A DNA stretch of 64,000 nucleotides from [Lactobacillus] rogosae (GTDB lineage Bacteria > Bacillota > Clostridia > Lachnospirales > Lachnospiraceae), in contig FONU01000019.1 in NCBI GenBank assembly GCA_900112995.1, positions 1-64,000 on the forward strand. Reading direction: 5' to 3'. The position numbers and the translations under genes are program-made. This document shows positions 42,942 through 52,430 of the stretch, piece after piece. The notes under the pieces were generated by a model. It was given only the letters and a program-made list of their open reading frames with translations, was not told where the DNA came from and did no database searches. Each line of letters begins with the position of its first letter. Positions within the stretch are counted from its first letter, which is position 1.

Positions 42942-45086
42942 TCAATTTCCAAATAAACCAGACATTGATGATGTCTGCGAGTTAAGCTTTGATAAAGCTG
43001 ATTCCATAGCTGAGAATTTACTATAATAGTAATCTTCCCAAGTTGTAATCTTAGTCTCTGCATCACTTATCTTAGTTGTATATTCTGAATATTGCTTAGT
43101 CATCTGCTTGTCATTATATACTGTATAAGCACTGCTCACTGAAGATGTAGCCATCTTATTACCTAAATCTGTATAAAGCTTTGTAGCAAGCTGTGAGAAG
43201 AACGAAACTACAGTCTCCGGATCACTTGCTATTGCCGCCCTTAACTTATCATCATTACCCGATGAAACAGAGTCATCTGAATCACCATCAATATGATATA
43301 CACCTTTTTCATTCTCACCTGATGAGAAATATCCCTGTGTTGCTATACCAAAGCTTGATAAAGCATACGACTTTCCGTTAATTGTAAATGATGAAGCCAT
43401 ATCATTCTTCATAGTATTGATAATACTGCTTAAAGTATCATCCTTTCTAAGAAGTGAGTCCTTAATCTTAGTCTCCCACTTTTCAACTTCATCATCCGTC
43501 ATTGCGGACTTCTCGTCATCTGTAAGTGGTTCATAACCCTTAGAGCTGTCTGCATTGTATGCTTCATCCATTGACTTAATCAGCTTATTATAATCTGTAA
43601 ACATATCTTTAATAGACTTATAGATTGCATCTACATCTGTATCTGTAGTTATTGTAACCTGCTCATCATCCTTAGTCTTAGCGGTTACCTGTATTGTAAT
43701 GCCATTAATCGAATAGTTATTGCTATTACTTGTAAATGTAGCACCATTAAGCTCAATTTCTGAATCCTGTCCTACTTTTCTTGATGCGCCCTTAGAAAAC
43801 TTATGTGCTGCGTTAATCATATCATAGCTATTCTTTGCTTTGTTCTGATACTGTGTTGTAAGGTCTGCCTTAATCTTAGTATTCCTGTCAGCAGTCTCAG
43901 CAGCTATATTGGCAACTCCAGCAGCTGAATCTGTCTCTTTTAGAGCTGATACAGTTGTCTTGCCATCTTTCACCTCAATATTAACATAATTTTTAAGGTC
44001 TTCCATTGATTTCTTAGCTGTATCGTAGTTAGCTATGTCTGATTTAAGTGTTTCTACAGAACTTGTAAGGGTTTTATATTGTTCTTTTTCTTCGTCTGTA
44101 AGTTTACTTTCATCAAAATCACTATCATTATCTCCGCCTTTGCCTTTTAAAATAAGTGCATCAAGCTGTGCCTGTTTTGATGTAAGCTGTGCCTTAGCAT
44201 TATCTTCAGCTGTGACACCTGTATCTGACATATATTTAGTATTAAAACTATCAACTGTAGCAGAAGCTTTACTATATGCTGCAAGCTTTTCCTGTGCTAC
44301 TGTATCAAAGCTTATCTTATTACTCTCATAAGCACTATTAATAATATCATCAAGTGCTGATGTATATGTACCATCCGCAGCATTATAATAGCCAGCCCAT
44401 TTTGTATACTCTGCTGTAGATGTCTTATCATCTGTATAAAGTCCCAATTCATACAAAGAGTCTCTACCAGCTGTATCATTAGCTACTAATGAAAAATCGC
44501 CATCTTTACCAGAAGTCTTGGAACTTATAAAGAATCTCTGGTTCGCCTCATCAAAGCTTGCCTGTACACCAGCATCCTTAAGCTTTACTAAGAACTGATT
44601 AACTGTCATATCATCTGTAAGTTCTATATTAGTTGACTTACCATCAACAGAAAGTGTAACACTTCCCTGTCCTGACGTCTTACCTGTTATAGCTGATAAC
44701 TTGCTTGAACCTGTTATCTTTGATGTGCTGTCTGATTTATTAGTAACTTCACCACCTGTAAGATAACCCGATGATGCAAGTTCTTTAACCTTTAATGTCT
44801 GGTCTCCAGCTACCGCACTTGAACTTGCTGTAACTGTAGCTACACTTGAATTAGATACAGTTGACTTCTTAAGGCTGTATGCTTTACCAAACCTCGCTGA
44901 TGAAAGCTTTCCACTATAAAAGCTATATATGCTTGTATTCATAGTCTTCCACTTTTCCTGTTTCCAGGAAAGCTTAGTCTGAGCCTTTACAAGATTGTCT
45001 TTCTTTAACTGATATCCTGATACAAGTGCTGTTACAAGCGACTCTGTATCCATACCTGAAACCATACCTGATAATCTTATTGGCAT
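42942..45086 (-). CDS. fliD: Flagellar hook-associated protein 2 / filament cap FliD
   Basis: 714 residues, longer than the usual 450-500. The N-terminus RLSGMVSGMDTESLVTALVS and SWKQEKWKTMNTSIYSFYSG, then STVSNSSVATVTASSSAVAG, is typical FliD; the C-terminal domain has FTINGKSYALSSFGIATQGY and the DDKLRAAIASDPETVVSFFS signature. The extra length lies in the middle (about 215-430), a lysine/alanine-rich coiled-coil-like insertion. Caps the growing filament and folds flagellin. AGGAGG precedes the ATG; 11 bases after flaG. Confidence 0.96.
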   Translation of the reverse strand: MPIRLSGMVSGMDTESLVTALVSGYQLKKDNLVKAQTKLSWKQEKWKTMNTSIYSFYSGKLSSARFGKAYSLKKSTVSNSSVATVTASSSAVAGDQTLKVKELASSGYLTGGEVTNKSDSTSKITGSSKLSAITGKTSGQGSVTLSVDGKSTNIELTDDMTVNQFLVKLKDAGVQASFDEANQRFFISSKTSGKDGDFSLVANDTAGRDSLYELGLYTDDKTSTAEYTKWAGYYNAADGTYTSALDDIINSAYESNKISFDTVAQEKLAAYSKASATVDSFNTKYMSDTGVTAEDNAKAQLTSKQAQLDALILKGKGGDNDSDFDESKLTDEEKEQYKTLTSSVETLKSDIANYDTAKKSMEDLKNYVNIEVKDGKTTVSALKETDSAAGVANIAAETADRNTKIKADLTTQYQNKAKNSYDMINAAHKFSKGASRKVGQDSEIELNGATFTSNSNNYSINGITIQVTAKTKDDEQVTITTDTDVDAIYKSIKDMFTDYNKLIKSMDEAYNADSSKGYEPLTDDEKSAMTDDEVEKWETKIKDSLLRKDDTLSSIINTMKNDMASSFTINGKSYALSSFGIATQGYFSSGENEKGVYHIDGDSDDSVSSGNDDKLRAAIASDPETVVSFFSQLATKLYTDLGNKMATSSVSSAYTVYNDKQMTKQYSEYTTKISDAETKITTWEDYYYSKFSAMESALSKLNSQTSSMSGLFGN

Positions 45087-45097
45087 AATATTACCTC

Positions 45098-45535
45098 CTA
45101 TCTCTTCTCATCAACAAGGATACCAGCAAGCTCCCAGGCTTTTGCAAGCATTTCAAGAGCCTTCTCTGATGGTATCTCCTTGATGACTTCATCAGTGTCC
45201 TTATCTTTAATCTTAATAGTAATACGGTTAGTTGGCTCATTATAACCAAATTCTGCTATTGTATTTCTATTAATTACTTTCTGTATATCTTTGAGTTCCT
45301 TGATACTTGCTTCTTTCTTCTCATTCTGCTGTGCAAGATTAGATTCGCCATTGTCAGTACCACTCTTCTGTGTATTGGTTATCTGCACTGTCGATGCTGT
45401 ACTGACTTTACTATCTGCTGTCATCTCCTTTGCTGCTGTATCAGAAGAAGTCTGAACATTAACCTTATTAATCTGTGTTGCCTGAACTGCCTGATTATGG
45501 TAATTGGCAGCTATGCTCATTTTATCAATTCCCAT
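45098..45535 (-). CDS. flaG: FlaG family flagellar protein
   Basis: 145 residues. The C-terminal 70 match FlaG: IKELKDIQKVINRNTIAEFG, NRITIKIKDKDTDEVIKEIP and EKALEMLAKAWELAGILVDE. The N-terminal half is low-complexity (S, T, Q, N). FlaG influences filament length in several bacteria. GGAGGTG stands seven bases before the ATG. First gene of flaG-fliD-fliS, with a sigma-D promoter and a long leader (about 130 bases) containing several GGA motifs. Confidence 0.9.
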   Translation of the reverse strand: MGIDKMSIAANYHNQAVQATQINKVNVQTSSDTAAKEMTADSKVSTASTVQITNTQKSGTDNGESNLAQQNEKKEASIKELKDIQKVINRNTIAEFGYNEPTNRITIKIKDKDTDEVIKEIPSEKALEMLAKAWELAGILVDEKR

Positions 45536-45674
45536 TATCCTTCACCTCCGTGTGGTTGTAAAAAATGTTCTCAAACCGATATTAACCAATATTACAATTC
45601 TGCAATATATATCCTAGTGCAGTAAAGAAATCCTTTTCCCGTATTTATTGCACTTTACTCAGTTTCTAAACCCT

Positions 45675-45701
45675 ATATCGGCATTCTAATGCCATAATAT
45701 A
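45675..45701 (-). promoter_or_regulatory. Sigma-D (FliA-type) promoter of flaG-fliD-fliS
   Basis: On the minus strand TATA, 15 bases and GCCGATAT fit the motility sigma pattern; the -10 part is an almost perfect match, the -35 part is weaker. Confidence 0.68.
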
Positions 45702-45761
45702 ATATTATATATTAATTATATTCATTATAAATCATTACAATTGTTATAACAAATGTAACTA

Positions 45762-45986
45762 TCATTTCTTAAAGAGCTGGTTAAGTGCCTTAACATCAAT
45801 TGCCTGTTGTGTAGCTTCCTTATTAGCATCCTTTATCTGTACATATACTTCTTTTCTGTAGATTGGAACAGACTTAGGTGCTGTTATTCCAAGCTTAACC
45901 TGATCTCCTTTAATCTCGATAACTGTGACTTCTACGTCATCGTTAATTATTATAGCTTCATCTTTTTTCCTTGATAATGCCAGCAT
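45762..45986 (-). CDS. csrA: Carbon storage regulator CsrA
   Basis: 74 residues from the ATG at 45986 (MLALSRKKDEAIIINDDVEV); the frame is open further upstream into fliW, but GGTGAG lies just before this ATG. The KLGITAPKSVPIYRKEVYVQ stretch carries the conserved RNA-contacting residues. CsrA binds GGA motifs in leaders, classically repressing flagellin translation until FliW sequesters it. A C-terminal extension of about 15 residues (QQAIDVKALNQLFKK) follows the core. Starts two bases after the fliW stop, so the pair is translationally coupled. Confidence 0.96.
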   Translation of the reverse strand: MLALSRKKDEAIIINDDVEVTVIEIKGDQVKLGITAPKSVPIYRKEVYVQIKDANKEATQQAIDVKALNQLFKK

Positions 45987-45987
45987 T

Positions 45988-46446
45988 CTACTCACCTTTC
46001 CTTTCTTCAAGAATTGAATAAATAGGATATCTGACTTCATAATCATTGTTGTCGGCTATAAGCTGTACACCCTTTAATGTATCAGCATTGACAATGATTG
46101 GAGCTTTGAAATTAATTGTCATCTTAGTAATATCTGCCGGAACAGTAAGTACACAAAACACTATAAGATCAGCTTCTTTAATATCACTTCCAAGAGCCTT
46201 TAACATCTCATCTTCAACTATCGGATCATAGTCTTCTTTAATAAGCTCCGGCTTTAACATTGGAAGAGCAAGTTCTGGCTCATCTAATGACTGTAACCAC
46301 ATTATTGATGCCTCGTCTCCCTTATCCACATCGTATATAAGTGTAAACTTTTTACAGTCCTCAAAGCCAATAACCCCAAGGTCAAATGTTATAATCTTCT
46401 CATCATCAATATCAATCGTTCCAAACCATCTAGTATCTACCTTCAC
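45988..46446 (-). CDS. fliW: Flagellar assembly factor FliW
   Basis: 152 residues from a GTG at 46446 (MKVDTRWFGTIDIDDEKIIT). I prefer it to the in-frame ATG at 46461 because GGAGGG stands seven bases before the GTG and overlaps the first codons of the longer frame. Family marks: GVIGFEDCKKFTLIYD, WLQSLDEPELALPML, CVLTVPADITKMTINFKAPI and the LEERKGE end. FliW binds both flagellin and CsrA, coupling flagellin synthesis to export. Lies between flgL and csrA. Confidence 0.95.
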   Translation of the reverse strand: MKVDTRWFGTIDIDDEKIITFDLGVIGFEDCKKFTLIYDVDKGDEASIMWLQSLDEPELALPMLKPELIKEDYDPIVEDEMLKALGSDIKEADLIVFCVLTVPADITKMTINFKAPIIVNADTLKGVQLIADNNDYEVRYPIYSILEERKGE

Positions 46447-46484
46447 CTTAATACCCTCCATTAAAACGCTTTGATTATCATTTT

Positions 46485-48095
46485 CTATCCAATAAAATCA
46501 AGTAATGTCTGCTGTACTACCTTGCTTGCTGCTGACAGTGCCGCATTATATACAAGCTGGGCAGAAGTATAAGATATAACAACCTCCTCAAGGTCAATAT
46601 CTTCATTCTCAGACTTAAGACTTGTAAAATTAGTCTTCTGTTCTGTGAGTCTTGACTTAGTAAGGTCAAGTCTTGTAATTCTGTTACCCACATCAGCCTT
46701 GGCATTAGAAATCTGTTCCTGATATCCCTGCATCTGCCCGATACCACTCTCAAAAGCTTTAGTCATCTGGCTTTTTGCTAATTCCTGCTGCTTAGTAAGT
46801 CCTTCAAGAATATCACTTAAACTCTTCTGGTCTGCATCTGATGAATATCTTTCCTCTTTCATCATACTTTCAACCTTTGACATCTGGCTCTCTATATCAA
46901 GAACATTCTGTACTGCTGATGTGAGGTCATCTATATTTCTTCCAAAATATATATTAAACGCTTCATCTGCCTGAGTATTAACCTTTAACTTCTGTGTAAA
47001 ATTAATATTATACTCTATATCTTCATCCTTCTTAACATAAGTAACGCCTGTAACATTATCAACACAGTCAAAATACATTGTTGGATTAACATCACCCTTT
47101 TTAAAATTAGATTTATCATACTGCACTGAGAATGAATTGCTTGTATATACGTCCTTATATACATTTTCTCCAAGAAGAACTTCACCAACCTGTGAATTAA
47201 TAACTATCTCATCATCACCTGGTATATAATTAGTATCTGATGTAAATGATACTGTAACTGCATTGCCACTTCCATCACTAAAGAAGTTACCTGTAACGCC
47301 TGTTATATTACCATTGGCATCTGTATTAGTTGTAACACCTGTAACTGCATTACCATCTGCATCTGTTACTGATATTGTTCCGTCTGTGTTCTTAGTTATT
47401 GAAGCCGTATTGCCCTGACTGTCTGTAATCTTAAATGTTCCATTAGCATCAACCTCTGAATAAGCAAGCTGTAATCTGTGTACTGTCTGCACATTTGGTG
47501 TAATAATCTTGCCATTAGCATCTTTTTTAACTGACAGATTCATAATATCATCATTAGAATAGGCATTAGTATATACAGTCTTACTGCTAAGTGCATCTCT
47601 TGTAAAGTTCTGTGTTATTGTATAGTCCACATCCTTAGCATCTGCATCTGACTGATATGTCAGAGGCTTGTCTGTTGCATAACCTGTGAATACATATCTT
47701 CCAGCATAATCTACATCTCCCTGTGTATAGAATGAATCCTTTAGCTTATTAAGTGTCTCAACAATTGTATTACGTTCCGAAGGAGAATAAGAATCTGTTG
47801 CACCCTGATTACAATAGCTGTAAAGCTGTGATACTATATTGTAACTCTGGTCAAGAGCATCGTGTGTTACCGAAAGCCATGATGAAGCATCTGGTATATT
47901 CTTATTAATATACTGTGTAACCTGATCAAGACTTGAACGAAGTCTTAATGCTCTGATTGCAATAATTGGGTCATCAGAAGGCTTGTTAATCTTCTTCTGT
48001 GTAGATAACTGTGTATCCATTGTATTAATCTGACTTTTATTAGTCTGTATATTAGCTATAGAGCTGTTTATCATCATCTGATTAGTTATTCTCAT
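46485..48095 (-). CDS. flgL: Flagellar hook-associated protein 3 FlgL, enlarged
   Basis: 536 residues, against about 300 in typical FlgL. The ends are classical: MRITNQMMINSSIANIQTNK and STQKKINKPSDDPIIAIRAL at the front; ITRLDLTKSRLTEQKTNFTS and DLEEVVISYTSAQLVYNAAL at the back. The middle (about 190-300) holds a repetitive G/N/D/T-rich beta-type insertion (ITDSQGNTASITKNTDGTIS, TNTDANGNITGV), which would form an outward-facing domain at the hook-filament junction. GGAGG precedes the ATG. Confidence 0.94.
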   Translation of the reverse strand: MRITNQMMINSSIANIQTNKSQINTMDTQLSTQKKINKPSDDPIIAIRALRLRSSLDQVTQYINKNIPDASSWLSVTHDALDQSYNIVSQLYSYCNQGATDSYSPSERNTIVETLNKLKDSFYTQGDVDYAGRYVFTGYATDKPLTYQSDADAKDVDYTITQNFTRDALSSKTVYTNAYSNDDIMNLSVKKDANGKIITPNVQTVHRLQLAYSEVDANGTFKITDSQGNTASITKNTDGTISVTDADGNAVTGVTTNTDANGNITGVTGNFFSDGSGNAVTVSFTSDTNYIPGDDEIVINSQVGEVLLGENVYKDVYTSNSFSVQYDKSNFKKGDVNPTMYFDCVDNVTGVTYVKKDEDIEYNINFTQKLKVNTQADEAFNIYFGRNIDDLTSAVQNVLDIESQMSKVESMMKEERYSSDADQKSLSDILEGLTKQQELAKSQMTKAFESGIGQMQGYQEQISNAKADVGNRITRLDLTKSRLTEQKTNFTSLKSENEDIDLEEVVISYTSAQLVYNAALSAASKVVQQTLLDFIG

Positions 48096-48136
48096 ACTAT
48101 TCCTCCATTCATTTACAGATATGCTATGTGAACTAA

Positions 48137-49711
48137 TTATAAGCCCGTCTGGTTAATAAGCTTGTCGTATATCTCGTTCATAACCGACATCATCTTAGAG
48201 TTAAGATTGTAAGCCTGCTGGAACTTCATAAGATCCATAGCTTCTTCATCAGTATCAACACCCATAACCGATAATCTCTGGTTCTGAATTGTTGTCTTCA
48301 TATTATTATAGTTAGAAAGAAATGTCTTAGCCTTACTTGAATCAATTGATACATCACTGACAATACTTTCAAGGAAGTAAGCACCTGTACCACCATCAAA
48401 TATCTTTTTCTTCTGAAGTGCATTAATCTGTTCAATCAGATCGCACTGTGATTCGCCGTCCCCTACATTTGACTTTGTCGCAAGCTTATCAGCATCCTCT
48501 AAAAGAGCCGAATTAACAGATACTGTTGTTGCTGTAAGAACTCCAGAACCATCCTGAACAACAAAAAGTGGTATACCTTTATTCTTAGCATCAGTTGTAT
48601 CCGCATCTGATACATAGCCACTTTCAAATATGCTGTTAACTGCCTGTGCAAATGTCTGTATAAACGTATTAAGCTGTACCTGATAATATGGAACACCCTT
48701 ATAATTAATATTCTCGCCTGCCTGTGCATTAGTCTCTGTTACGATATTACCATCAATATCTGTCTTGTATGTTCCATCATCATTCTTAGCATAAGACTCA
48801 ATCTCTCCATTACAGCCATCTCTTATATCTATAAGTGCTTTTAACTGTCCTCCAAGTGAGTCACTGTATATATTAAAATCAGATCCGTCATTCCACTTTA
48901 TATCATAAAGTCCATCTGCATCGCTTGTATTTCTTACTTCACCTCTTGCCACAACCTCTAATGTCCTGTAACTGTAATCATTAACAAGTGACTGTCCATT
49001 AATTGTTATCTGGAATGATGTAAGACCATTCTGGATTTCTGTCTCGCTTACTGTTATATTAACTGCCTTTGAAAGCTCATCAACTAATGCATTTCTCTGG
49101 TCACGAAGATCATTAGCATCACCATAGCACGCCTCAATCTGGTTAATCTGCTTATTAAGTGCTGTTATGTTCTGTGCAAGTGTATTAATATGCTCAACAG
49201 TATCCTTTACTTCGTTATTGGCATCTGCCTGTACATTTCTTAAGTTATTAGCTAATGTATTAAAGTAATCTGTCATACTCTTGGCATTATTAATAAGCTG
49301 GTTCTTTGCAGAAGTGTCAGCTGGTGTAATTGTAAGCTGGTTAACTGCATCAAAGAAATTGCCGTATTCCTTTGAGAAACCTGAAAGAAGAAATTCATTA
49401 AGATAATCCTCAACCTGTGTCATATAATTATTCTTAGCTTCGTACTGTCCATAGTTAGCACAGTTGTTACGATATTTCTCATCATAATAAGAATCTCTTG
49501 TCTGTTTAATCTCTACAACATTAACACCTGAACCAATTGTTCCGTATGTTGAATATGTTCTTAAAGCATCTGATGCCTGTAAAAGCACGCTCTGCTTAGT
49601 ATATCCATCAGTATTAATATTAGAAAGGTTGTGTGCTGTTGTTGTAATAGATGTCTGTGCCGCCTGAAGTCCTTTGTATGAGATTGATAATCCAAAAAAT
49701 GTAGATGCCAT
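48137..49711 (-). CDS. flgK: FlgK-type hook-associated protein (second copy)
   Basis: 524 residues from the ATG at 49711, preceded by GGAGAG; the open frame upstream lacks a site. The N-terminal STFFGLSISYKGLQAAQTSI and TAHNLSNINTDGYTKQSVLL is the FlgK rod-like motif; the FlgK helical domain follows (YLNEFLLSGFSKEYGNFFDA, QINQIEACYGDANDLRDQRN) and the C-terminal LMKFQQAYNLNSKMMSVMNE. It is distinct from the larger flgK at 49807 and follows it by 95 bases. Which of the two forms the hook-filament junction, or whether both do, cannot be told. Confidence 0.88.
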   Translation of the reverse strand: MASTFFGLSISYKGLQAAQTSITTTAHNLSNINTDGYTKQSVLLQASDALRTYSTYGTIGSGVNVVEIKQTRDSYYDEKYRNNCANYGQYEAKNNYMTQVEDYLNEFLLSGFSKEYGNFFDAVNQLTITPADTSAKNQLINNAKSMTDYFNTLANNLRNVQADANNEVKDTVEHINTLAQNITALNKQINQIEACYGDANDLRDQRNALVDELSKAVNITVSETEIQNGLTSFQITINGQSLVNDYSYRTLEVVARGEVRNTSDADGLYDIKWNDGSDFNIYSDSLGGQLKALIDIRDGCNGEIESYAKNDDGTYKTDIDGNIVTETNAQAGENINYKGVPYYQVQLNTFIQTFAQAVNSIFESGYVSDADTTDAKNKGIPLFVVQDGSGVLTATTVSVNSALLEDADKLATKSNVGDGESQCDLIEQINALQKKKIFDGGTGAYFLESIVSDVSIDSSKAKTFLSNYNNMKTTIQNQRLSVMGVDTDEEAMDLMKFQQAYNLNSKMMSVMNEIYDKLINQTGL

Positions 49712-49806
49712 ATTAACTCTCCATTCTGCACCTTTATACCAGTGCATTATTTACATTGTTGTATTAAACATCAATTATAATTCAATATAATCTGTAATTA
49801 ATATAA

Positions 49807-51741
49807 TCAAGAACCAAGTGATGTAACAAGATGTTCTATCATCTCACTTACAACATTAATATATCTTGATGCCGCATTATATGCGTGCTGATATTTTATC
49901 ATCTTCTCAAGTTCTTCATCTGAAGATACACCTGATGTCTGTAATCTCTGGTTATCATAACCATCAACCATTGATGTCTGGTTATTAACAAATCTTGAAA
50001 GTACCTTACCAACTGTAGCAAACTCACCTATATAATCATTATAGAATGAATTAAAGTCTGCCTTGGCATATGAATCAGGATTAAGCGATGCGAACTTTTT
50101 GCTGAATGCATCAATAAGTTCATTAGCTTTAGAAAAATCTTCCTTGCCCTGTATTGTTGATAATGGAATTCTGTCAACATGCTGTGAAGCTTCTGGATTA
50201 ACTAAAAGCTTACCAAGTGTATAATCTGTTTCATAATCTGCTGTGTTAAGATTATTACGGACATAAGTCTTAGTTCCGTCTGCCGCTGTTATCTGGATGT
50301 ATCTTTCTGTTCCCTCTCTCTTGAACAATTCAACACCCATAGTCATATCCTTATCCATACCGAAACCAGCCTTGTCTGTGTCAAGTACAGAATACTTCAT
50401 ATTATCAATAGTCTCAGCTGTTGTTCCTGCCTGGTCAACATAAAGCTTCTCACCTGATGAATAACTGTAAGTTCCATCACCATTGGCAACACCTTTAACT
50501 TCCTTACCATATCTGTCATAAAGTGTTGCATTGACTGAAGCATTATATATGTACTCATCAGCCTGTAATACATTACCGTCATTATCTGTAAGCTCTTTTG
50601 TTGTTTCTATTGTCTTTTCTGGACAAAGAATATCATTAAGGGAAGTAACTATTCCATTAACAAGCTTATCAAATCCAGCTATCGCACTAAGTATTGCTGA
50701 TGGTTCAATATATTTGTTGTAATATTCCTGCTTCTCGTTATATGCATCCATTGCATCATTATAAGCCTGAAGTCCGTCTGCTGTTGTAAGATCGTAATCT
50801 TCCTTCTCCGGCATAACAGGTACATCTGTATAATTAACTTCTATAGAACCTCTTGCTACTAAAAGACCTTTGAGTTCTCCCTTGTCTGTATCCTTCATAT
50901 TATTAATATTAGAAAGATTAAATACATCCCTGTCATAACCTGGCCAGATTGGGATTAACAGTGCACTATTATCAACCTGTCTTGTTCCCATCTCAGTAAC
51001 CTGTGCCGATGTAACAAATGGTACATTCTCAGCAGTTACAATCACCTCACCATGTTCATTCTCATAATAATCAAAATCAATATAACCACTTAATTCATCT
51101 AACGCATTATCTCTTGTATCTCTTAAATCATTAGCACGTTCACCACTTCCAGATTCAACCTTGGCTATCTCTTTATTAAGGTCATATATCTTTTGTCCAA
51201 GATTGTTAATCTTATTTACCATATTATTAATATCTGTGTTAAGAGTTACCTGATAATCCTTAAGCCCAGCATATATTGCTTCAGACCTGTCTATAAATGC
51301 TGTTGCATTCTGGATAAGCGAAGATCTTGCAATTGTACTTGTTGGATTCTTAGTAAGTTCATTAATTGCGTTATACAGATTCGTTATCTGTGTCTGGTAT
51401 GTAACGCCCTGCATTTCTCCAAATAAATCTTCTACTTCTTCTACTGCCTTATACTGGCTTTCATAATATCCAAGTCTTGCATTCTCTGTTCTGTATGACT
51501 TATCTATAAAATCATTTCTTATTCTGCTTATAGCATCAACATCAACACCAAGTCCACACTTGCCTGTGCTGTTTCCTGTTCCGAACACATTAACATACGT
51601 ACTGTCTGCAAATGTAATCTGCTGTCTTGTGTATCCTGTTGTATTAACATTTGACAGATTGTGTGCCGTTGTATTAAGTGCTGTCTGTGATGTTTTAAGT
51701 CCTGACGCTCCTACCATAAGCGATGCCATTCCGTTAGCCAT
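49807..51741 (-). CDS. flgK: Flagellar hook-associated protein 1 FlgK (first copy)
   Basis: 644 residues. MASLMVGASGLKTSQTALNT, TAHNLSNVNTTGYTRQQITF and the helical domain with VEEVEDLFGEMQGVTYQTQI and ERANDLRDTRDNALDELSGY are FlgK; the C-terminal SSDEELEKMIKYQHAYNAAS ends the family. A central beta domain of some 250 residues (about 290-540) makes it longer than the second copy. GGAGG precedes the ATG. A terminator-like hairpin lies immediately upstream (51765-51819). Confidence 0.93.
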   Translation of the reverse strand: MANGMASLMVGASGLKTSQTALNTTAHNLSNVNTTGYTRQQITFADSTYVNVFGTGNSTGKCGLGVDVDAISRIRNDFIDKSYRTENARLGYYESQYKAVEEVEDLFGEMQGVTYQTQITNLYNAINELTKNPTSTIARSSLIQNATAFIDRSEAIYAGLKDYQVTLNTDINNMVNKINNLGQKIYDLNKEIAKVESGSGERANDLRDTRDNALDELSGYIDFDYYENEHGEVIVTAENVPFVTSAQVTEMGTRQVDNSALLIPIWPGYDRDVFNLSNINNMKDTDKGELKGLLVARGSIEVNYTDVPVMPEKEDYDLTTADGLQAYNDAMDAYNEKQEYYNKYIEPSAILSAIAGFDKLVNGIVTSLNDILCPEKTIETTKELTDNDGNVLQADEYIYNASVNATLYDRYGKEVKGVANGDGTYSYSSGEKLYVDQAGTTAETIDNMKYSVLDTDKAGFGMDKDMTMGVELFKREGTERYIQITAADGTKTYVRNNLNTADYETDYTLGKLLVNPEASQHVDRIPLSTIQGKEDFSKANELIDAFSKKFASLNPDSYAKADFNSFYNDYIGEFATVGKVLSRFVNNQTSMVDGYDNQRLQTSGVSSDEELEKMIKYQHAYNAASRYINVVSEMIEHLVTSLGS

Positions 51742-51764
51742 AATTCCTCCATATCCTAAACCCA

Positions 51765-51819
51765 GAAAAAAATCACATTCTCAAAGAAAAATCCCAATTC
51801 ATTCCTTTGAAAATGTGAC
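51765..51819 (-). terminator. Terminator-like hairpin between flgN and flgK
   Basis: TCACATTCTCAAAG (51773-51786) and CTTTGAAAATGTGA (51805-51818) pair with one mismatch, and on the minus strand the stem is followed by seven T. It lies 24 bases upstream of the flgK start, within the flagellar gene series. It may end flgM-flgN transcripts or act as an attenuator. Confidence 0.75.
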
Positions 51820-51905
51820 CCTTAATTCCGAATAATATTACTTAATCTATATTGTGTAATAATCAGAGTCAATCCGTTTCTTCTGATTATTAGTCCGGAT
51901 TATAT

Positions 51906-52418
51906 TTATTGTTTTGCATCAAATCCTGTCGCTCCAGTAATCCCCTGTTCCTCATAAGCTGTTCTTCCATAATTGGAAGTCTGTGGATCCATAACTGAAT
52001 TCTTGGCAAGATCAAGCTCAAACTGTATCATATCCATTGATTCCTTGAGAAGCAGCTTATTATTATCATTAACTGTTGTAAGCTGGTTCAAAGTTCTTTT
52101 AAGTCTGAGATATACTTCTTCTAGTGCATCGTGCTCTTTAGGCTTCTTCTCAAGTATCTGTACTATATGTTCTACTCTTATCTGCTCATATGGAAGCCTT
52201 AGTATCGAGCATATCTCTTTCACATCTTCCTGTCTTTTCTGTTCAACGGTTTCAAGTTCTTCTATTAACTTCTGTTCCTGTAGGAATATCTTTTGTAATT
52301 CATCAACATCTCCCTTAACAATTGCGGAAGTCTTATCATTGGACAAGTCCAGAAGCTTATTATATCCTGTATCCTCATTATTCAAATCATCGATTAATAG
52401 ATCTATTAAACTTGCCAT
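51906..52418 (-). CDS. flgN: FlgN family flagellar export chaperone
   Basis: 170 residues, mostly coiled coil: LIDDLNNEDTGYNKLLDLSN, IFLQEQKLIEELETVEQKRQ and LLLKESMDMIQFELDLAKNS, with the C-terminal YGRTAYEEQGITGATGFDAK tail typical of Firmicute FlgN. It guards FlgK and FlgL before export, consistent with the genes that follow. It starts 12 bases after flgM; TGAGG precedes the ATG. Confidence 0.9.
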   Translation of the reverse strand: MASLIDLLIDDLNNEDTGYNKLLDLSNDKTSAIVKGDVDELQKIFLQEQKLIEELETVEQKRQEDVKEICSILRLPYEQIRVEHIVQILEKKPKEHDALEEVYLRLKRTLNQLTTVNDNNKLLLKESMDMIQFELDLAKNSVMDPQTSNYGRTAYEEQGITGATGFDAKQ

Positions 52419-52430
52419 GCTTTAACCTCA

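Noticed and set aside
51973-52425. 150-residue frame opposite flgN
   Set aside because: Antisense shadow of a well-identified gene with serine/leucine-rich composition from reversed coiled-coil codons.
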